Positions 11,462-24,394 of a stretch of 64,000 nucleotides of DNA are shown piece by piece. How positions within the stretch are numbered: position 1 is the stretch's first letter; the number at the start of each line of letters is the position of its first letter. This DNA is from Neodiprion pinetum (taxonomy: Eukaryota > Arthropoda > Insecta > Hymenoptera > Diprionidae): contig NC_060238.1 in the NCBI RefSeq assembly GCF_021155775.2, positions 953,001 through 1,017,000 on the forward strand, given 5' to 3'. The notes beneath the pieces were generated by a model. That model worked only from the letters and a program-made list of their open reading frames with translations, did not search any database and had not been told where the DNA came from. The translations under genes and the position numbers were made by a program.

Positions 11462-11692
11462 TATTTTCGATCTTAGGAAAAAATTTTATCCACTGATCTA
11501 TACAGAACTTGCATTTTACACTTAAATATTGAATCAAATTGTGTAAAGATATTCATATTATATATACATATATGTATATACGAGATTTTTATCATTGTAG
11601 TTACAAAAATTGATGAAGCTTAAGAAATGAATATTGCATAAAATGGAATTATTTTTCTATGTACTGTAAATCTAATTTTGTTATACGTTAAG

Positions 11693-11698
11693 AATAAA
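11693..11698 (+). terminator. Poly(A) signal AATAAA of XRCC4
   Basis: Canonical hexamer about 230 bp past the XRCC4 stop. It directly abuts the ATG of the candidate small ORF, so one of the two may not be used. Confidence 0.5.
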
Positions 11699-13677
11699 AT
11701 GACTAGCGATAAGAAGGCCAAGACCGATCATCATGCCCAGGTGAAAATATTTTTTGTATTGATACGTACGTTATTCTATATTTGAGAATTAATTGATAGA
11801 ACCAAAAAAAAAATCATCGAGTTATGAATACCAATGAATTGGGTAAAAATTCTTTGTTCGAATTCTGGTATTTAAAAGTATTTTAGAAGTTGAGAGAAGA
11901 TAAATGGTCCGTAGTATGACACAAATTTTTACGAAAATTTTTGAGGATTCGTAAAACGTACTGATAATTGACTGAAATAGTACATTATATGAATACGAGT
12001 CAAATGATCCCACAATTTTTTTGACACGTCATACGATGCTCACCGACTTTGATATATGATTATCGTATTCTTTGCGCACGTATCTACTTGTACGTCGTCA
12101 GAGAAGTTGAAAAGATGTTTTAGGCGATAGAGACCAGACATGCAATATTAAATGTATAGAGATTATTTTCTTAGTACTACTCTTACCTCTAAATTGTAAA
12201 TGTAAATTAATTTGGTCATTGATGACGTAAAAAGTGGAAAGTAAATATATTTCAGGACAGTATTGTTGCCGAATTTCAGTAGTAGATAAAAGGAAAAAAA
12301 TAATGCTACAATTTACATAGCAGAGTCAATTTCTATCAACTAAAATGTATATTATTAAATTAATAGGCTGGCCGAGGCACTGAAAAATTCTTTTTCAGAA
12401 GTACTATACCCGAACGTTTCGTAATTTCTTTTATTTATAAATAATTATTATAGGTATTATATGTGCACATTATGTAAAAACAAGAGACGCAAAAATATAC
12501 AAGCTTCTTTAGATTGGGTAAGAGATGAAGGATGCGCGTAAAACCAAAGACAAAATGGAGAAAAATATATAGAAAATCCACAAACTAGAGGCAACATTTA
12601 TAATATACGTATGTGGGTGGTAAAAGTTTATATTCGTAAGAAATTATTTCAACAGAAGTGTTGATTAGATGATACTTATTCGTCATAATATTCTCTCCGT
12701 GTCTGTCGCCTAAGTTACACAGTTTTAGTTCCGCGCGGCTGGGATTTGATTTTTTCATTCCTTTTTCAGTATTGAAAAGGAAAAACTGACAAAGTTGAGA
12801 ACATGCATGTATATTTTCTCTCTATATATTGTTTTCCATTTGTTTTTCATCACTTGCCTCTAGATCGTAAACCGCATTTTTACTGCGAATAAAAATACTT
12901 TATACCTATATATGTAAACGTTCGTGAAAGTATTTAGATTATTTTTAATTAGCGTGTATATAATAGTGAGACATACTTATAATTACAGTTAGTATGTTTA
13001 TATTTATACACGATATGGTACAGAATAATAAAATTATTCTTCCAGCATGAATTGCCCGATGGACAAATTACTTTTCATTGTCTGCTTTATTTTTTCTTTC
13101 TTTTCTTCACCCAATTTTAAGATCACTAACTAGAGTCTTACAATAACAATTCATTGTTGTCATATTATACACCTATGAACTTTTATTTGAATGTTTTTTT
13201 TTCTTATTCAATTTGCTCTTTCTCTTTTCTCGTCATTCACTTTCAAATTTCTTTATACGTAACGGGTAGGTATGTAATAATTAATTATTTGCTCGTATCT
13301 AAAGCTTTAAGTATTAAAAATTCATTCCCCGCAACATTTGCCAGTCCTTTTGATTTTCTTTCACCTCTTTACTTTTTTTTCATTTTCTTTTTTTACCTTG
13401 GTACATCTCAATACGAAAAATATCTGCGTTATTATGCAAGAATTCGTCCTCGTTTTTTATCTAATCAATATATTCTTCTATTCATTTTTATTCTACAAAT
13501 TACACAAGTATTTATTATTTTTTTTTTTTAGATAGTATGTATGTACGTATACAAATACCTAGCTGTTACCTTATTGAACGCTTACTAAATTGCCTCGTTA
13601 CGAATCAACAGGAAGCCACATTTTTGCAAAATTTCTTACAATCAACAACGAGCAGAGTTCAAAAGAAAACTCAATGA
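11699..13677 (+). CDS. Candidate two-exon small ORF, 35 residues
   Basis: Exon 11699-11740 (MTSDKKAKTDHHAQ) ends at a GTGAAA donor. A CAACAG acceptor leads into 13612-13677 (EATFLQNFLQSTTSRVQKKT plus one Gln and TGA) in the same phase. The first exon is unusually rich in GC and in charged codons for this AT-rich stretch. The start context AAAATGA is acceptable. No homologue comes to mind. It might instead be the beginning of a longer gene with other exons: the second exon is also open in another frame (…NQQRAEFKRKLNEHLS…). Confidence 0.3.
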
Positions 13678-15605
13678 GCATCTATCAATGCTAAATGAAA
13701 CGGAAACAAAAATAAAGTACGTGTTGACTATTTTCAGAAAGTAATTTTTTTGTAACTTCTCCAATGGTACAAGAGAAAAAAAAAATTTCAATTCTGATCA
13801 CCGGGTTTTACAATGTTAAATGATAACGGCCCATTCAATGTACAATAAATTCAGTAATAATTTAATAAACATAAAAATAAAACGCATAAAATTCAGGCCA
13901 TACAAAATAAAAAAAAAAAAAAACCAACGAAAACAACCTTCGGATTTTTATAAAATCCAAAGTAGCGGCAAAAAAAAAGTATATATAATATATAATAATA
14001 TATACATATTATGTATATACAAATATGAATCTCTAAATGTAATGTACGATTTGTTAATTATTATTATTATTAATATTATATCGATAAATATTAAACGTCT
14101 AAAGCTATTGAATAATATTCAATATTAATCATTATAATCATAGTTGTAATAATTATTTGATAATTAATAACTGTGAAAAAAGTTAATAGTAGTAGTAGTA
14201 GTAGTTATAATAATAATAATAATAATAATATACGCTATATTTACAACCAAATAACAACGACTTGCTTCTCCCTTTGCAAGTTTTTTCTTTGTTTGTGTGA
14301 GTGTGTGCGCGCGCGCGTGTGTGTGTGTGTATGTGTATATGCACGAGCACACTTGGACAGAAAAAAATCTGTTGCCATAATTTAACTCGACAGACAACTG
14401 AACTTCTTTTTTATTTGTTTATTTTGTTTTGTTTCTTCTTTCTTCCAATTTTTATTGGAGGAAACGGAAAATTGTACCTGTTTGTTGGATATAAGTTTGA
14501 GAATATATATCCGCGAACCGCTTGATTGAAATTTTATGTATATCAACAATTTGGTTCTATTGCCAATTAAAAAATAAAAATAAAACATATCAACGAATAA
14601 TTCAGGTAATCGATATTCAATTCTGAAACCACGATAATAGATACAAGAAAGTTTTCTTCATGTTTCTATAATGACACTTTGTATTATTTGAAATCATTTT
14701 GAAGCTGGATCACAGATTTGTTTTAATGGTATTAAAACAAGAAATCACAGAGAGAAGCACGATAATGGTGCATTGAAAATACTGCGAAATAAGATTCGGA
14801 CGTTGATTTAGGTAACGTCAGTTCCGAATATCAGAAAACTTGAATTATACGTTCGGATTGGTATTTGTACGATATATAAAACTATTGCATTCGACCTGAG
14901 GTCCATAAACAAAGAGAGAAGAAGAAAGAATTAAGCTAAGTAAGTAAATAAGTTAGTACGTAGTACGAATAAGAAGAATAGTAACAATAATAATGTCATC
15001 AAATTACCGCTGTGCCCCAGCAGACTCGTTTTGCTAGTGTTCGAATGTCGCGTTACCAATCAATTTTACAAAGACTTTACAATAAATATTATACGGCTTT
15101 TTCATATTTTCTTTCTTTTTTCTTTTACTTTGTTTCAATATTTTCTCTTCCTCTTGTTCGTATTTTATCCAACTTGGACTGTTTTTTCTTTTAAGTCACT
15201 TAAGGTAATCTAGTGTTACAAAAATTAAAACTACATATACAATGTATACATACACGGAGAGTGAGAGAGAGATTGTAACAGAGACAGAATGTCGATGGAT
15301 ACTATGTTTCAAGATCCGTCATTGATTTCTGCGGTTGTTCTGCACGATAAGTAAAATTTTTGCAATCGACAAATTTTCGAAGTAATTAAGAATGGTAAAA
15401 TTAAACTTCCCGTGTATAATTGTGAGTGATTCGTATTGAAATTCATACAAATTTCTTTTTGTTCTTTTACAAATATTATTATCGCAAGAAATTAATCGTG
15501 ATGTAACATATTATCGTTGACGTTATTTGTTAGTAAAATTTCAGTTCGATTTAGGTACCTCGTTTTTTCTTTATATACCGAAAAAAAAAAAAAAAATCAA
15601 AGCAA

Positions 15606-15615
15606 TAACAACAAT

Positions 15616-15661
<46 letters not shown>

Positions 15662-15662
15662 C
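15606..15662 (+). repeat. (ACA)n microsatellite
   Basis: About 18 nearly uninterrupted ACA units, preceded by an A run and followed by AATAATAATT. Non-coding. Confidence 0.9.
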
Positions 15663-15766
15663 TAACAGTAATAATAATTATTATTAAATTTATATATATG
15701 AAAAAAAAAAAACACAAAAATAAACAAAAACATTTTAGGTTTCGTTTCAATATATATATAAATATA

Positions 15767-16060
15767 CAGTAGAATCTCGTTTATTCGAGATAATGTGGGG
15801 AGAACTCAACACGTATAAGTGAAATCTCGGATCGCACGAAGAACATATACAACCAAACAATTTCTAGTATTTTTGTATAACTTGATAAAGTAATCATAAA
15901 ATTTCATAAAACAGAAACGTGAAAGCTTGATGAATACTTGATAGTTTCCAAACAAAGTAGCGATACAAGACTACTTCATACATAGGCATAACAATTTATT
16001 CGGTTTTATCCGAAAATACACCTCGGTTGAGACAAAGTGCTCGGATGAGATGGACGTGTC
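15767..16060 (+). mobile_element. Terminal remnant of a pogo/Tigger-like DNA transposon
   Basis: Directly after a TA dinucleotide comes CAGTAGAATCTCGTTTATTC, then more ATTCGAG/TCTCGGAT-type motifs. This closely resembles the terminal inverted repeats of pogo/Tigger elements. Similar TTATTCGGTTTTATCCG and CTCGGATGAGAT pieces near 15998-16050 may be the decayed other end. No transposase remains. Confidence 0.45.
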
Positions 16061-17319
16061 AGATAATGATAAAAAGAAAATATATATCGGGTAAGCGAGT
16101 TTCTACCTGTAATCCTAACAAAGGGGGGCTAGAACGAAAAAAAAAAACAGCCGTCAACAGATATGAACTGTTACAAAACGATGCAATGTCTTGCAAAAAA
16201 AAAATGGACAATGCGTGCAGCATGATGGTGAGACCTCAAATTTTCTGATCACGTGATAAATTTACATGGCGTAAAGAGAAATTTCTTCTTCAACGCATAA
16301 TATTAGTGATGATATATCACGTTAAGCCATAATACATTGAAAATGGCAAATCAATTGTAGGTTGGCTATGAGAAACAAAAACAAAAAAAAAAAAAAAACC
16401 TTACTTATGGTCTGCGTGTGTATATACACATATACGTATATACTATATAAATCAAAACAACAACAGTATTTCATTTACGCGAATGCAACAACGCACTTTA
16501 GGTTCGTCAAACGCGTATATAAAATATTAGTATTTGCGCGCGCTTTAAAGCGTAAAGATTCAAAGATTTTATACACATGCGTAGAGGTATATTTTTGCAT
16601 ACAAGATTAGAAATGCGTATAGATATTATAATATTACTATTATCAATTAATTGTTTACCAAACTTACACGAGTCAGAATTCTCCGCGTAGGCACGTATCT
16701 GTGAGTAACAAAATTGAGAAGAGAAAAAACTGTGTATATTATATATATATATATGTGTTCTCAAATGACTATTCAGTTGACAATATTACAGCAAACTGTT
16801 CGAAATGAATGGTGTGGACGCTGGGTCTAAAAAGAAAAAAAAGAAAAGAAAAGAGATTCGTTTTTGGTTGTTGATCATTTCCTCATTGTCCGCGATCTGA
16901 GAGATAAGGTGATTATAATGCAATGCATTGACTAAATAAAATAAAAACGAAAATTAAAAAATAGTCTTTCTTCTCAGTTTTCAAGAAATATGCTGACGGA
17001 GAATAAACGACGATGTATATCAGTTTTCTAAACGATCGCTGTAGATGTTGTCACGCCGGATCGCATAGCGGTAACTTATTAGTAGTTTGTCCTAATTTTC
17101 TTGTATAAAATCTTTGTAAATTTGATTATGAAATAATTACACCTAGCCGGGAGCCGTATGTGTGTACGCGTGAGTGTGAGTGTGCGTGAGTCGTGTGTGT
17201 TTTCGGAGGGCTGAACAATTAATCAATCAATAAATGACTTATTGTTAATTAACAGGGGATTGTAGGGAACGGAGGGAACGGCGGGGCAGGAAGGAGCGAT
17301 TCTACTTTGCACGACGCCG

Positions 17320-19020
17320 TTACATAAAACGTGGACGTTTGTGCGTTGGCGATCCCATATCCACATCATGCGAAGCCGGCCGTTTATGATGCCGGGCAAA
17401 TTCGCTGCTTATGAAGGCTGACAATTCGGTTTGTCTGCCGGCACGGCGCGATATAGGAGAACCTGGAATGACCAATTTTTCGAGTATGACAGAAGGTCTC
17501 GTCGCCAAAATATTGAACGGCAAAAAGAGGTCGGAAGGGGAAGGAACCGCCGAAAGCATTGCCAGGAATTAATAACAATGTTTCTTACCAGATAAAGCGA
17601 TAGCTTCTCTAAACGTGTGAAGTTCTGGGTCTCCGTCGTTTCCAGATGTTGGCGCTGGCGATACTACCATACTAGGCGTAGGACTCTGCGATGGCGGAGA
17701 ACCGCAAACCATCATGCGGGGCTTTGGTGAACTTCTAAAGAGGGGGAGAATAATTATTTTAGAATTAAATATCTCACGTGTCGGGCTGATTATGCATTGC
17801 TCCGTAGTTTTGAGGAAAAAAAAAAAAAAAAACCAAGGACGTCAGAAAAGTAGCCCAAAAAAAGACAGATCTCACGTATTGTTAACACTGATCGATAAAT
17901 AAGCATGAGATGGTGTAAAAAGAGTGATTTCAACAAAAGCAAAAAAGAGTAACATGGAAGACAAAGACTGTGTCGTCACATGGACAATCATCTCTTGATT
18001 ATTTGCCCAAAAATAGTAACGAGACAATAAAAAATGGCTGAAGCGCCAAGAAATAACTTGGCAAAGCCAATCGATGGTTGTCTCATGAGGGCTTATGTAT
18101 CACGAGATGAAACTGAGCAGGAAATTGAGGACTGCCATAGATCGATCTTATGGTGTTTCTTTTCTCACCTAAAATTTTTATCCGATGTCTTACCTGTGAG
18201 AATGAGGCCGTGGCGGCGGAGGTTTGCCCGCGAGATAAGCAAGAAGGTCCTCCCTCCTGATGGTACATCGCTTTTTTCGTGCCCAGTTCATTATTTCTTT
18301 GCTACGTTTCTGCCTGCCCATTTCAGCACCAATGTCGCTGCATCTTCGCATACCCTCAACAGAGTCTGTTGAACCGCACGAGCGGTGAAAAGAAGGAAGT
18401 GTAAGAACGTAGGGTTATAAAATTGATAGAAAAGAAAAAACACATCGATACGAGAATGCATACAATGAACAAAGGACAGACACAATGTGACACAAGTTTC
18501 ATAATCTGGCCACAATACACAAGTGTCGTTGTTAATTCTAAGAATCGTGGTGACGAACCTTTATAAAGCGATGTGACAGTTCCAGCTGCGGTTTGAAAGG
18601 GAATCCACAAAGATGCACCCTGTGTCCGATCTGCAATGCAATTTGAAAGGTTGAAGCAAGGCGATGAGCAGAGCGAATGACGTTTGATTTTGTTAGCGCA
18701 TTGACAAAACGGATGGGTGTGATGGGATGGAGAAGGCGAAGCTATTCTCAGGTGCAATGGGGCATAGTGTAAAAATGGTGTGTTCTTTTTTTTGGATCTT
18801 ATTTTGTTCCGTGAGGCGGATATCGACCTTTGTACAGCTGGGCTATGGCTGAGGCTGTCGTCTGAAACCCCGTCCATATCTGGTGCGAGTACAATTCCTT
18901 AGATGTGTGGAGCTGCCCCTCGTAGTCTGGCTCTGCCTCGATAGCCTCGACGCATTGTTGTTCCCAATTCGTGTACCACAGATCCATTATGGGATCCTCA
19001 TCGCTCCTGTCCTCGCTCAT
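17320..19020 (-). CDS. HAPSTR1: HAPSTR1 (C16orf72 homologue), HUWE1-associated stress-response protein
   Basis: Five exons on the minus strand: 19020-18828, 18630-18559, 18365-18194, 17734-17589 and 17462-17320. The phases agree and give 241 residues. Human HAPSTR1 binds the ubiquitin ligase HUWE1 and tunes p53 and general stress responses in the nucleus. Matches include WYTNWEQQCVEAIE, WTGFQTTASAIAQLYK, SLWIPFQTAAGTVTSLYKDS, DIGAEMG, RRCTIRREDLLAYL (RRRTIRREDLISFL in human), GKPPPPRP, HTFREAIALSG, ELSAFISSEFARH and the C-terminal SPTHKRPRFM (human SPTHKRNRMI), a likely nuclear-localisation end. A Pro/Ser-rich linker occupies exon 4. Exon 2 (72 bp, phase 1 to 1) repeats the motif at the end of exon 1. 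An in-frame read-through into intron 1 would stop after ten codons. Confidence 0.95.
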
Positions 19021-19172
19021 GGCTCGCTGATTGTGTATTATTCCCCCTTATCGAGTGGAGAGTTATCGCGTATAACGTCGCAATGTTTATCGCTAGCTGG
19101 CTGATCCGAGGACAAGCAGAGAACCGACCCCGTGTCGCAACTGGTAGCGAATCTACGCCGGGGCGAGAACCA

Positions 19173-19210
19173 AGACGACGACGTCGACGACGACGACGAC
19201 GACGACGACG
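19173..19210 (+). repeat. (GAC)n microsatellite upstream of HAPSTR1
   Basis: About 12 GAC units with one interruption (ACGTCGACG), about 150 bp upstream of the HAPSTR1 start codon, so in its 5' UTR or promoter. Confidence 0.85.
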
Positions 19211-21611
19211 TGTATTTTTCTACTTTTCTTTATGTTCTCAGGCGATAATACCCAGGCTTTGCTGATCGCTCGCTCATTTAGTACGCGGCCATTGCTACGA
19301 TACGAGCTTGATGATGATGATATGGTATACTGGTATTACGGATCGACGACGGCGAGGGGGATAGGTCGTGCTGTCTCCGATCCATAGAAAAGACAATTGC
19401 CAATCGCGATACTTGCAGGAGCGAGTGAGCTAGCCTCAACCTCAACCTCCGTTCCTCCTTCGCCTGCTCTGCTCGTGACGTCGACCGAACTGAATTATGG
19501 GTAGCGGGTATCACGGGCTTAGAGCATACGAACATCTGAGATCACGGGCGTACCGACAGGCCTGCCAACCGTACAATTTACGGCCGCAAGAGGCGCAGCG
19601 AGACGCTCGCTCTTCACCGCCGATTTTCAATTGTTTCCAAAAAACCGTTACATCTTCCCTTATTCGACGCGTTACAGTTTGACGATTGAATTCTTTTGAT
19701 TTTTAAAGCTCGTAAACACTCATCCATCGGTGGAAAAAATTATCTTTCGCGTCCAAGTTCATGTGCTAGAAGCTGAGCGTCGCGACAGAAAGTATCGTAC
19801 ACACATATTTGGTAAGTATTCACGCATATCATTTCAATTAGGAAAACGTAAATCATCTGATCTATGAAACTGCGGGCCTATTTTTTCGTGTCTCGATTCG
19901 GTAAAATAATTTTCGGTGGTAATTTGAATTCTGATTTATTATATTTCTGCTACTTAGTACAATCTAAATAATAACTAAAAATTATTTATCGTCAGATTAC
20001 TGCGAATTTTGAACATGAAAAGCTCCCGAAACACGGCCAATCTCTATACCGCTGGACTCAACGATGCGTGGATGAACAAACATACAACATAAGGTAGTCA
20101 CAGTATTCTTCTAATTTAACAATACTTAGCAGATATTCACAAATGTTTTGCAATATTTATCCAAGGCGTTGAGTCACTGTTTTTTTTTTTAACTTCTTAC
20201 CTCTCCTGTTTCTCGAAACGGTATCTTGAATTACGTTTGCATGCCTTATGGCTAAACTTGCAAAAATATTGCGCCGAGAAAAAAAACAAACATTCGAATA
20301 CATGAGCTTTTGCATCACTTTCGTACCAGCATTGAGGTTTGAAGGGGTTCAAGTTTTAGTCAGAGATCGTTTAAATGTATAACTTGGTCCAAAAAGTCAT
20401 CCGGAGTGACTTTTTTTTTTGATAAGGGTTGTACGGAATGTTAAAAAATATAAGAGAAATAATAAACCTGAGCACAAAATTATTATCACGACACGCGTAA
20501 AAATAAATCAGAATATTATCAATATTTAACGTATATACATATTATTGCTTGCACATATGCAATTATATTGATCATCTTTATATAAATTACAAATTATAAA
20601 TTATATCATGAATAATAATCTTATGCCATGAATTCAAATAGCTGACACGATTTTAACTTTACGTATAGTAATGATAGTAATAATAACTTGACACCTATAA
20701 AAATAACCCTCTGAATCAACGATTATAAAATATATTTAAGTACACAACAAGGAATGTTTTTTTTTTCAGTTTGAGCTATGAGAAAATTAAATTAGAATAA
20801 AATATCCGACAATAATTCAGTTATCGATGAGTATATGATGTGTATGTCTAAAGGCAGGGCAATTCAACCTTTTTTTTCAACAATCTCTGTAATAATAATT
20901 ACTAGCTTCCGTATCCCCCCAGAGTATTCTAGGCTTCGAATTTAAAACATGCATTCAACCACTTTTGTCTCATTCTATTTGTACATTTTGCATGTTGCAT
21001 AATCGAATCACTATTACATACATTATACCTTGAATGACTTGCATCTAAGTTTCTAATCTTCTGTATTCAGACAATGATTGAATTTACATAAATTCGATCT
21101 ATTTACCGTTCTTTTCCAAATCGTCTTGATTTTGCAAGATTTAGCAAAAGATGAGAAATTAATTATGTATACCTTTAAAAACTTTTGCGTACACCTAGAA
21201 CTACCACTCTAATTATGCATTGAATTTTCGACCAGGTACATTGCATGTACAGTATATTGTAGTTATTGCACAAAACGTTAATAATATCAGGATTGTCACT
21301 TGCGATTCGAATTGGACAGTTAAAGACTTTGCTAAGTATATATACATATACCAAAAAATATGTATAACTGCCACGAGTTTCTTTGAACACGAACTGCTAT
21401 AAAATAACGTAACGCGTGACTTAAAATATTACTTTACACTTCTGTCCTGCGATGAACAAATAATAGTTGAAAGAATTAATTAAATATGGTAAAGAATATG
21501 AGAATTGAATTAAATAACAAAAAAAATAATAATAATGGAGTATCTCAAGTCAGTAATATCTATATTTAAATTATCTTACCCCCCCCCAACGATGCTGAAA
21601 TAATATTAATG
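19211..21611. other. Region between the HAPSTR1 5' end and SNX8 3' end
   Basis: The first 450 bp are GC-richer and promoter-like. A strong donor (TTTGGTAAGTATTC) at 19811 and a later acceptor (TTTATCGTCAG) at about 19995 suggest a plus-strand spliced transcript divergent from HAPSTR1; the second block carries only a 25-codon ORF starting at 20015. From 20100 on the sequence is AT-rich with nothing recognisable. A 25-bp perfect-looking palindrome (AAAAAGTCATCCGGAGTGAC and TTTTT) lies near 20390-20416. Confidence 0.4.
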
Positions 21612-23853
21612 CTATGACACTCCGTTTGAACTGCCAGCTGATTTTTCTGGTAAACATTTTGTTATCGTTGGCTCAATCAATTTCCAGACTTCCGTAAGCT
21701 GTAAGGAAATATTTTCACCATAATTAAAACTGTCCATAGTTTGTTTCAGCCGTCAATATAATTAAGCAAATAACTCGCGACGCGTTTAAAACGCGTAATT
21801 AGGTAACATCTTACCTATTTCCATAGTAAATTATCCTCTGAGTGAACGCACAAGAAAATTATCAGTGTTACATTTGTGGCTTATTGCAATCTTATTCAGT
21901 TACCAAACACGGTCATCCAGGGATTAGCATTCACAAAAAGTCAGATCAACTTACTTCGGAATGTCCGCGTATCTGCACGCTTACGAGACTCTGTAGAACT
22001 GTGGCAAGAATTTCCAAGTGGGCGTGAACCAGCTGCGTTTCCATGTGTAAACAGTGAAGTGAGAAGGCGTTTCTCAACTCGACATTTGCAATCACAGTTT
22101 CTTGAGCCACCATTTTATTTTCCAGATGTTCGACCGTGTCAGCCTGAAATTATTCAGAATCGTACATAAATTGTTGTAGTAGTTGGAACGGCAGTGTCTT
22201 CAGCAGTCGAAACAGAAAACTCAAACTTCTTACATCTGTTCCACGAATAACGCCCTGCATTTGTCGCTTCTTCAGAGACAGCATAGTCGACAGGGCTCTC
22301 TGGTGATCCGCACTGACTCCTCGCTCGTGTCGCTCGCACAAAACTCTATGCGCAATCAAAATATCAAGGAGCAAATTGAGCCTCTCGCAGACCATGCTTT
22401 CCTCAATCACAGCCTGCTGTAACGCTCTGGTAGAAAGTAGACTGAACTCTCTGAAAATAATGGGCCATCGTTGAACCGTTTTTCTCGAAGTTAAAATGGT
22501 GGATAATTATTTTTGCCAATGCTTTTGACTCTCTCACTTTGAAATGACGTGGAATCCTTTCTTCATATCGTTCCAAATCGTTGATCCACCCGTCGCCCAG
22601 GCACTTGTGCCGTGAGGTTCGTTGGCCAAGTTGTTGAGTTGTGTTCCAAGCTCGGCCATATCCACGGCATATCCGTGAGACCTGATCGCCAAACAGTCGG
22701 CAATGTTCTTTAGTCTCGATATCCCCGACAATATGACGCGTATCTGATCTCTGCTATTTGCAAATTCTGTAAGCGTCTCAGGGGGTACGAGTTCTTTGGC
22801 TTGACTGGACAATTCCGAGGTCGCAAACTCATCCGGAACCCGCCTAAACACCTCACGAATCTTATGCTGAGTCTCTTCCCCGGTAAATGTGAAGAAAAAT
22901 TGGACTATCGGGTCCTTGCTCACCGATGGGTGGCGCGCTATTAACGTCAAGAATCTCAGTAACGAACGTCTCCGTTCTTCGAGGAATTGAGAATCGGCTG
23001 AAATACAAATGGACTTAGACTAACATTACATCTCAAGGAGAGTGCCTCCATGATTGTATTAGCTCTCTCTTTCTCTCTCACCTCCGACTATTTTCTTTGG
23101 TGGAAGCTTGGGTATCAGCCTGTAAGGAAACCGTGCTAGCAGAAGTTCGTGCAGGGAAACAAAGTCGTTGTAACGTCTGTAGACGACAGAATTGAACCTC
23201 TGTAAATGGTAGAGCAAGAAAACATAATAAAGCCACTGAGAAGTGTACGCATTACAACTTTAGAATGAAAACATCGCGCCAGCTAATTTTATTTAGTATC
23301 GTACCTTACTTGTCACTTGATATTCGACGTGCTTAAGGAATATCCCCTTCTTCTCGGGTACCAAATTCACTTCAATAGTATCTAGATTGCATATGTCAGT
23401 GTAGGTGAGATTCAGTTTAGACGGGTTTGATCCCTTGTGCATCCTTTGAGCCAAGAGAACAACTTCGGTCAGATCTCCGAGAACAGGTACCGGCAATTCT
23501 ATTTTAAAATTGAAACAGATGTGTCAATGTTTTCTTCTTTTACAAACTCGAGGAGGCTCTCTGTGTCTCCTAAATTGCTTCATATGAGTTTTTGTTAAAC
23601 AATCATTGCTGACCACTGAAGGGAAGGACTTCGAGAACATTTCCGTTGTCTCAAGTTCATACAGATAAGAGAAAATTTATCACCAGGAAACGGGAAAGGC
23701 AAACAAAATTTCAACCAGACCTTGAGATTCAGATATTTCCAAGAGCTTATCACTCGGCTGTTTACCCTGTTGAGCGAAAGCTACCAATGCCAAACCTTTG
23801 TAGAGGCCACTTCTTGTTAAATACCCAGTTTTGCTATCCACGAGCTCCCAAAT
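21612..23853 (-). CDS. SNX8: SNX8, sorting nexin 8 (N-terminus not located)
   Basis: Seven minus-strand exons: 23853-23721, 23498-23305, 23199-23082, 22997-22538, 22450-22234, 22143-21955 and 21698-21612. They are phase-consistent and give 465 residues to a TAG. SNX8 is an endosomal PX-BAR protein in early-endosome sorting and endosome-to-Golgi transport. The first exon encodes the second half of an EH-like fold (IWELVDSKTGYLTRSGLYKG, ALVAFAQQGKQ). The PX domain follows (VNLVPEKKGIFLKHVEYQVT, then VVYRRYNDFVSLHELL and FPYRLIPKLPPKK; the RRYNDF Arg is the usual phosphoinositide contact). BAR helices include ERLNLLLDILIAHRVLCERH, HQRALSTMLSLKKRQM and NAFSLHCLHMETQLVHAHLE. These align throughout with human SNX8. 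The start codon and first half of the EH-like region lie upstream and were not identified with confidence. Confidence 0.93.
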
Positions 23854-24394
23854 CTGTGAAAAATACCAAATTAACGACACATTAAGGGGGATATTTGTTT
23901 AAAATTTTTATCTTTATACTTTTTTGTCTGCATGCCCATCGATACATTGATGATAGATCAATCCTGACAGTTGCGACACATTACGTATTAGACATTTCGT
24001 TCGATGTCATCTGGTCAAAATATATCAAAGTGTGTAATTTCAGGAGTAATTGTGGCGCGATGAAACAAAATCGCACTGTAATAAAGTTTGAGATAATTTG
24101 CAAATTTGTGGATCAAGGCAATCTATTCCAATAAACTTGAATTCTATCCCCGTTTCAAAGATGTTACGATGAGTGGTAAACGAGGTACTTAAACTCATTA
24201 ACACCAAATTACCAAATTAGAAGTAGAGCAGATAGACAGAACAAAAATGTTAGAAAATTACCGTATGATATATTTTGCGCTGAACGAAAACAGTGATGAT
24301 AACTAGACTAATATAACAGAAGCAGGAAAAATAAAGGGAAGACCGAGAGTGATAAACTTTTGAATCGATTTTAAGTTTATTAAACTGGATTTAC

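Larger units (their letters stand above)
13678..17319. other. Gene-poor AT-rich region, probably including the long HAPSTR1 3' UTR
   Basis: No open frame here has convincing composition. The region holds GTA/AAT runs (about 14188-14230), a GT run (about 14295-14332), an ACA run (15606-15662) and a pogo-like transposon end at 15767. HAPSTR1 ends at its right edge on the minus strand, so part of this is likely its 3' UTR; the polyadenylation site cannot be fixed. Confidence 0.4.
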
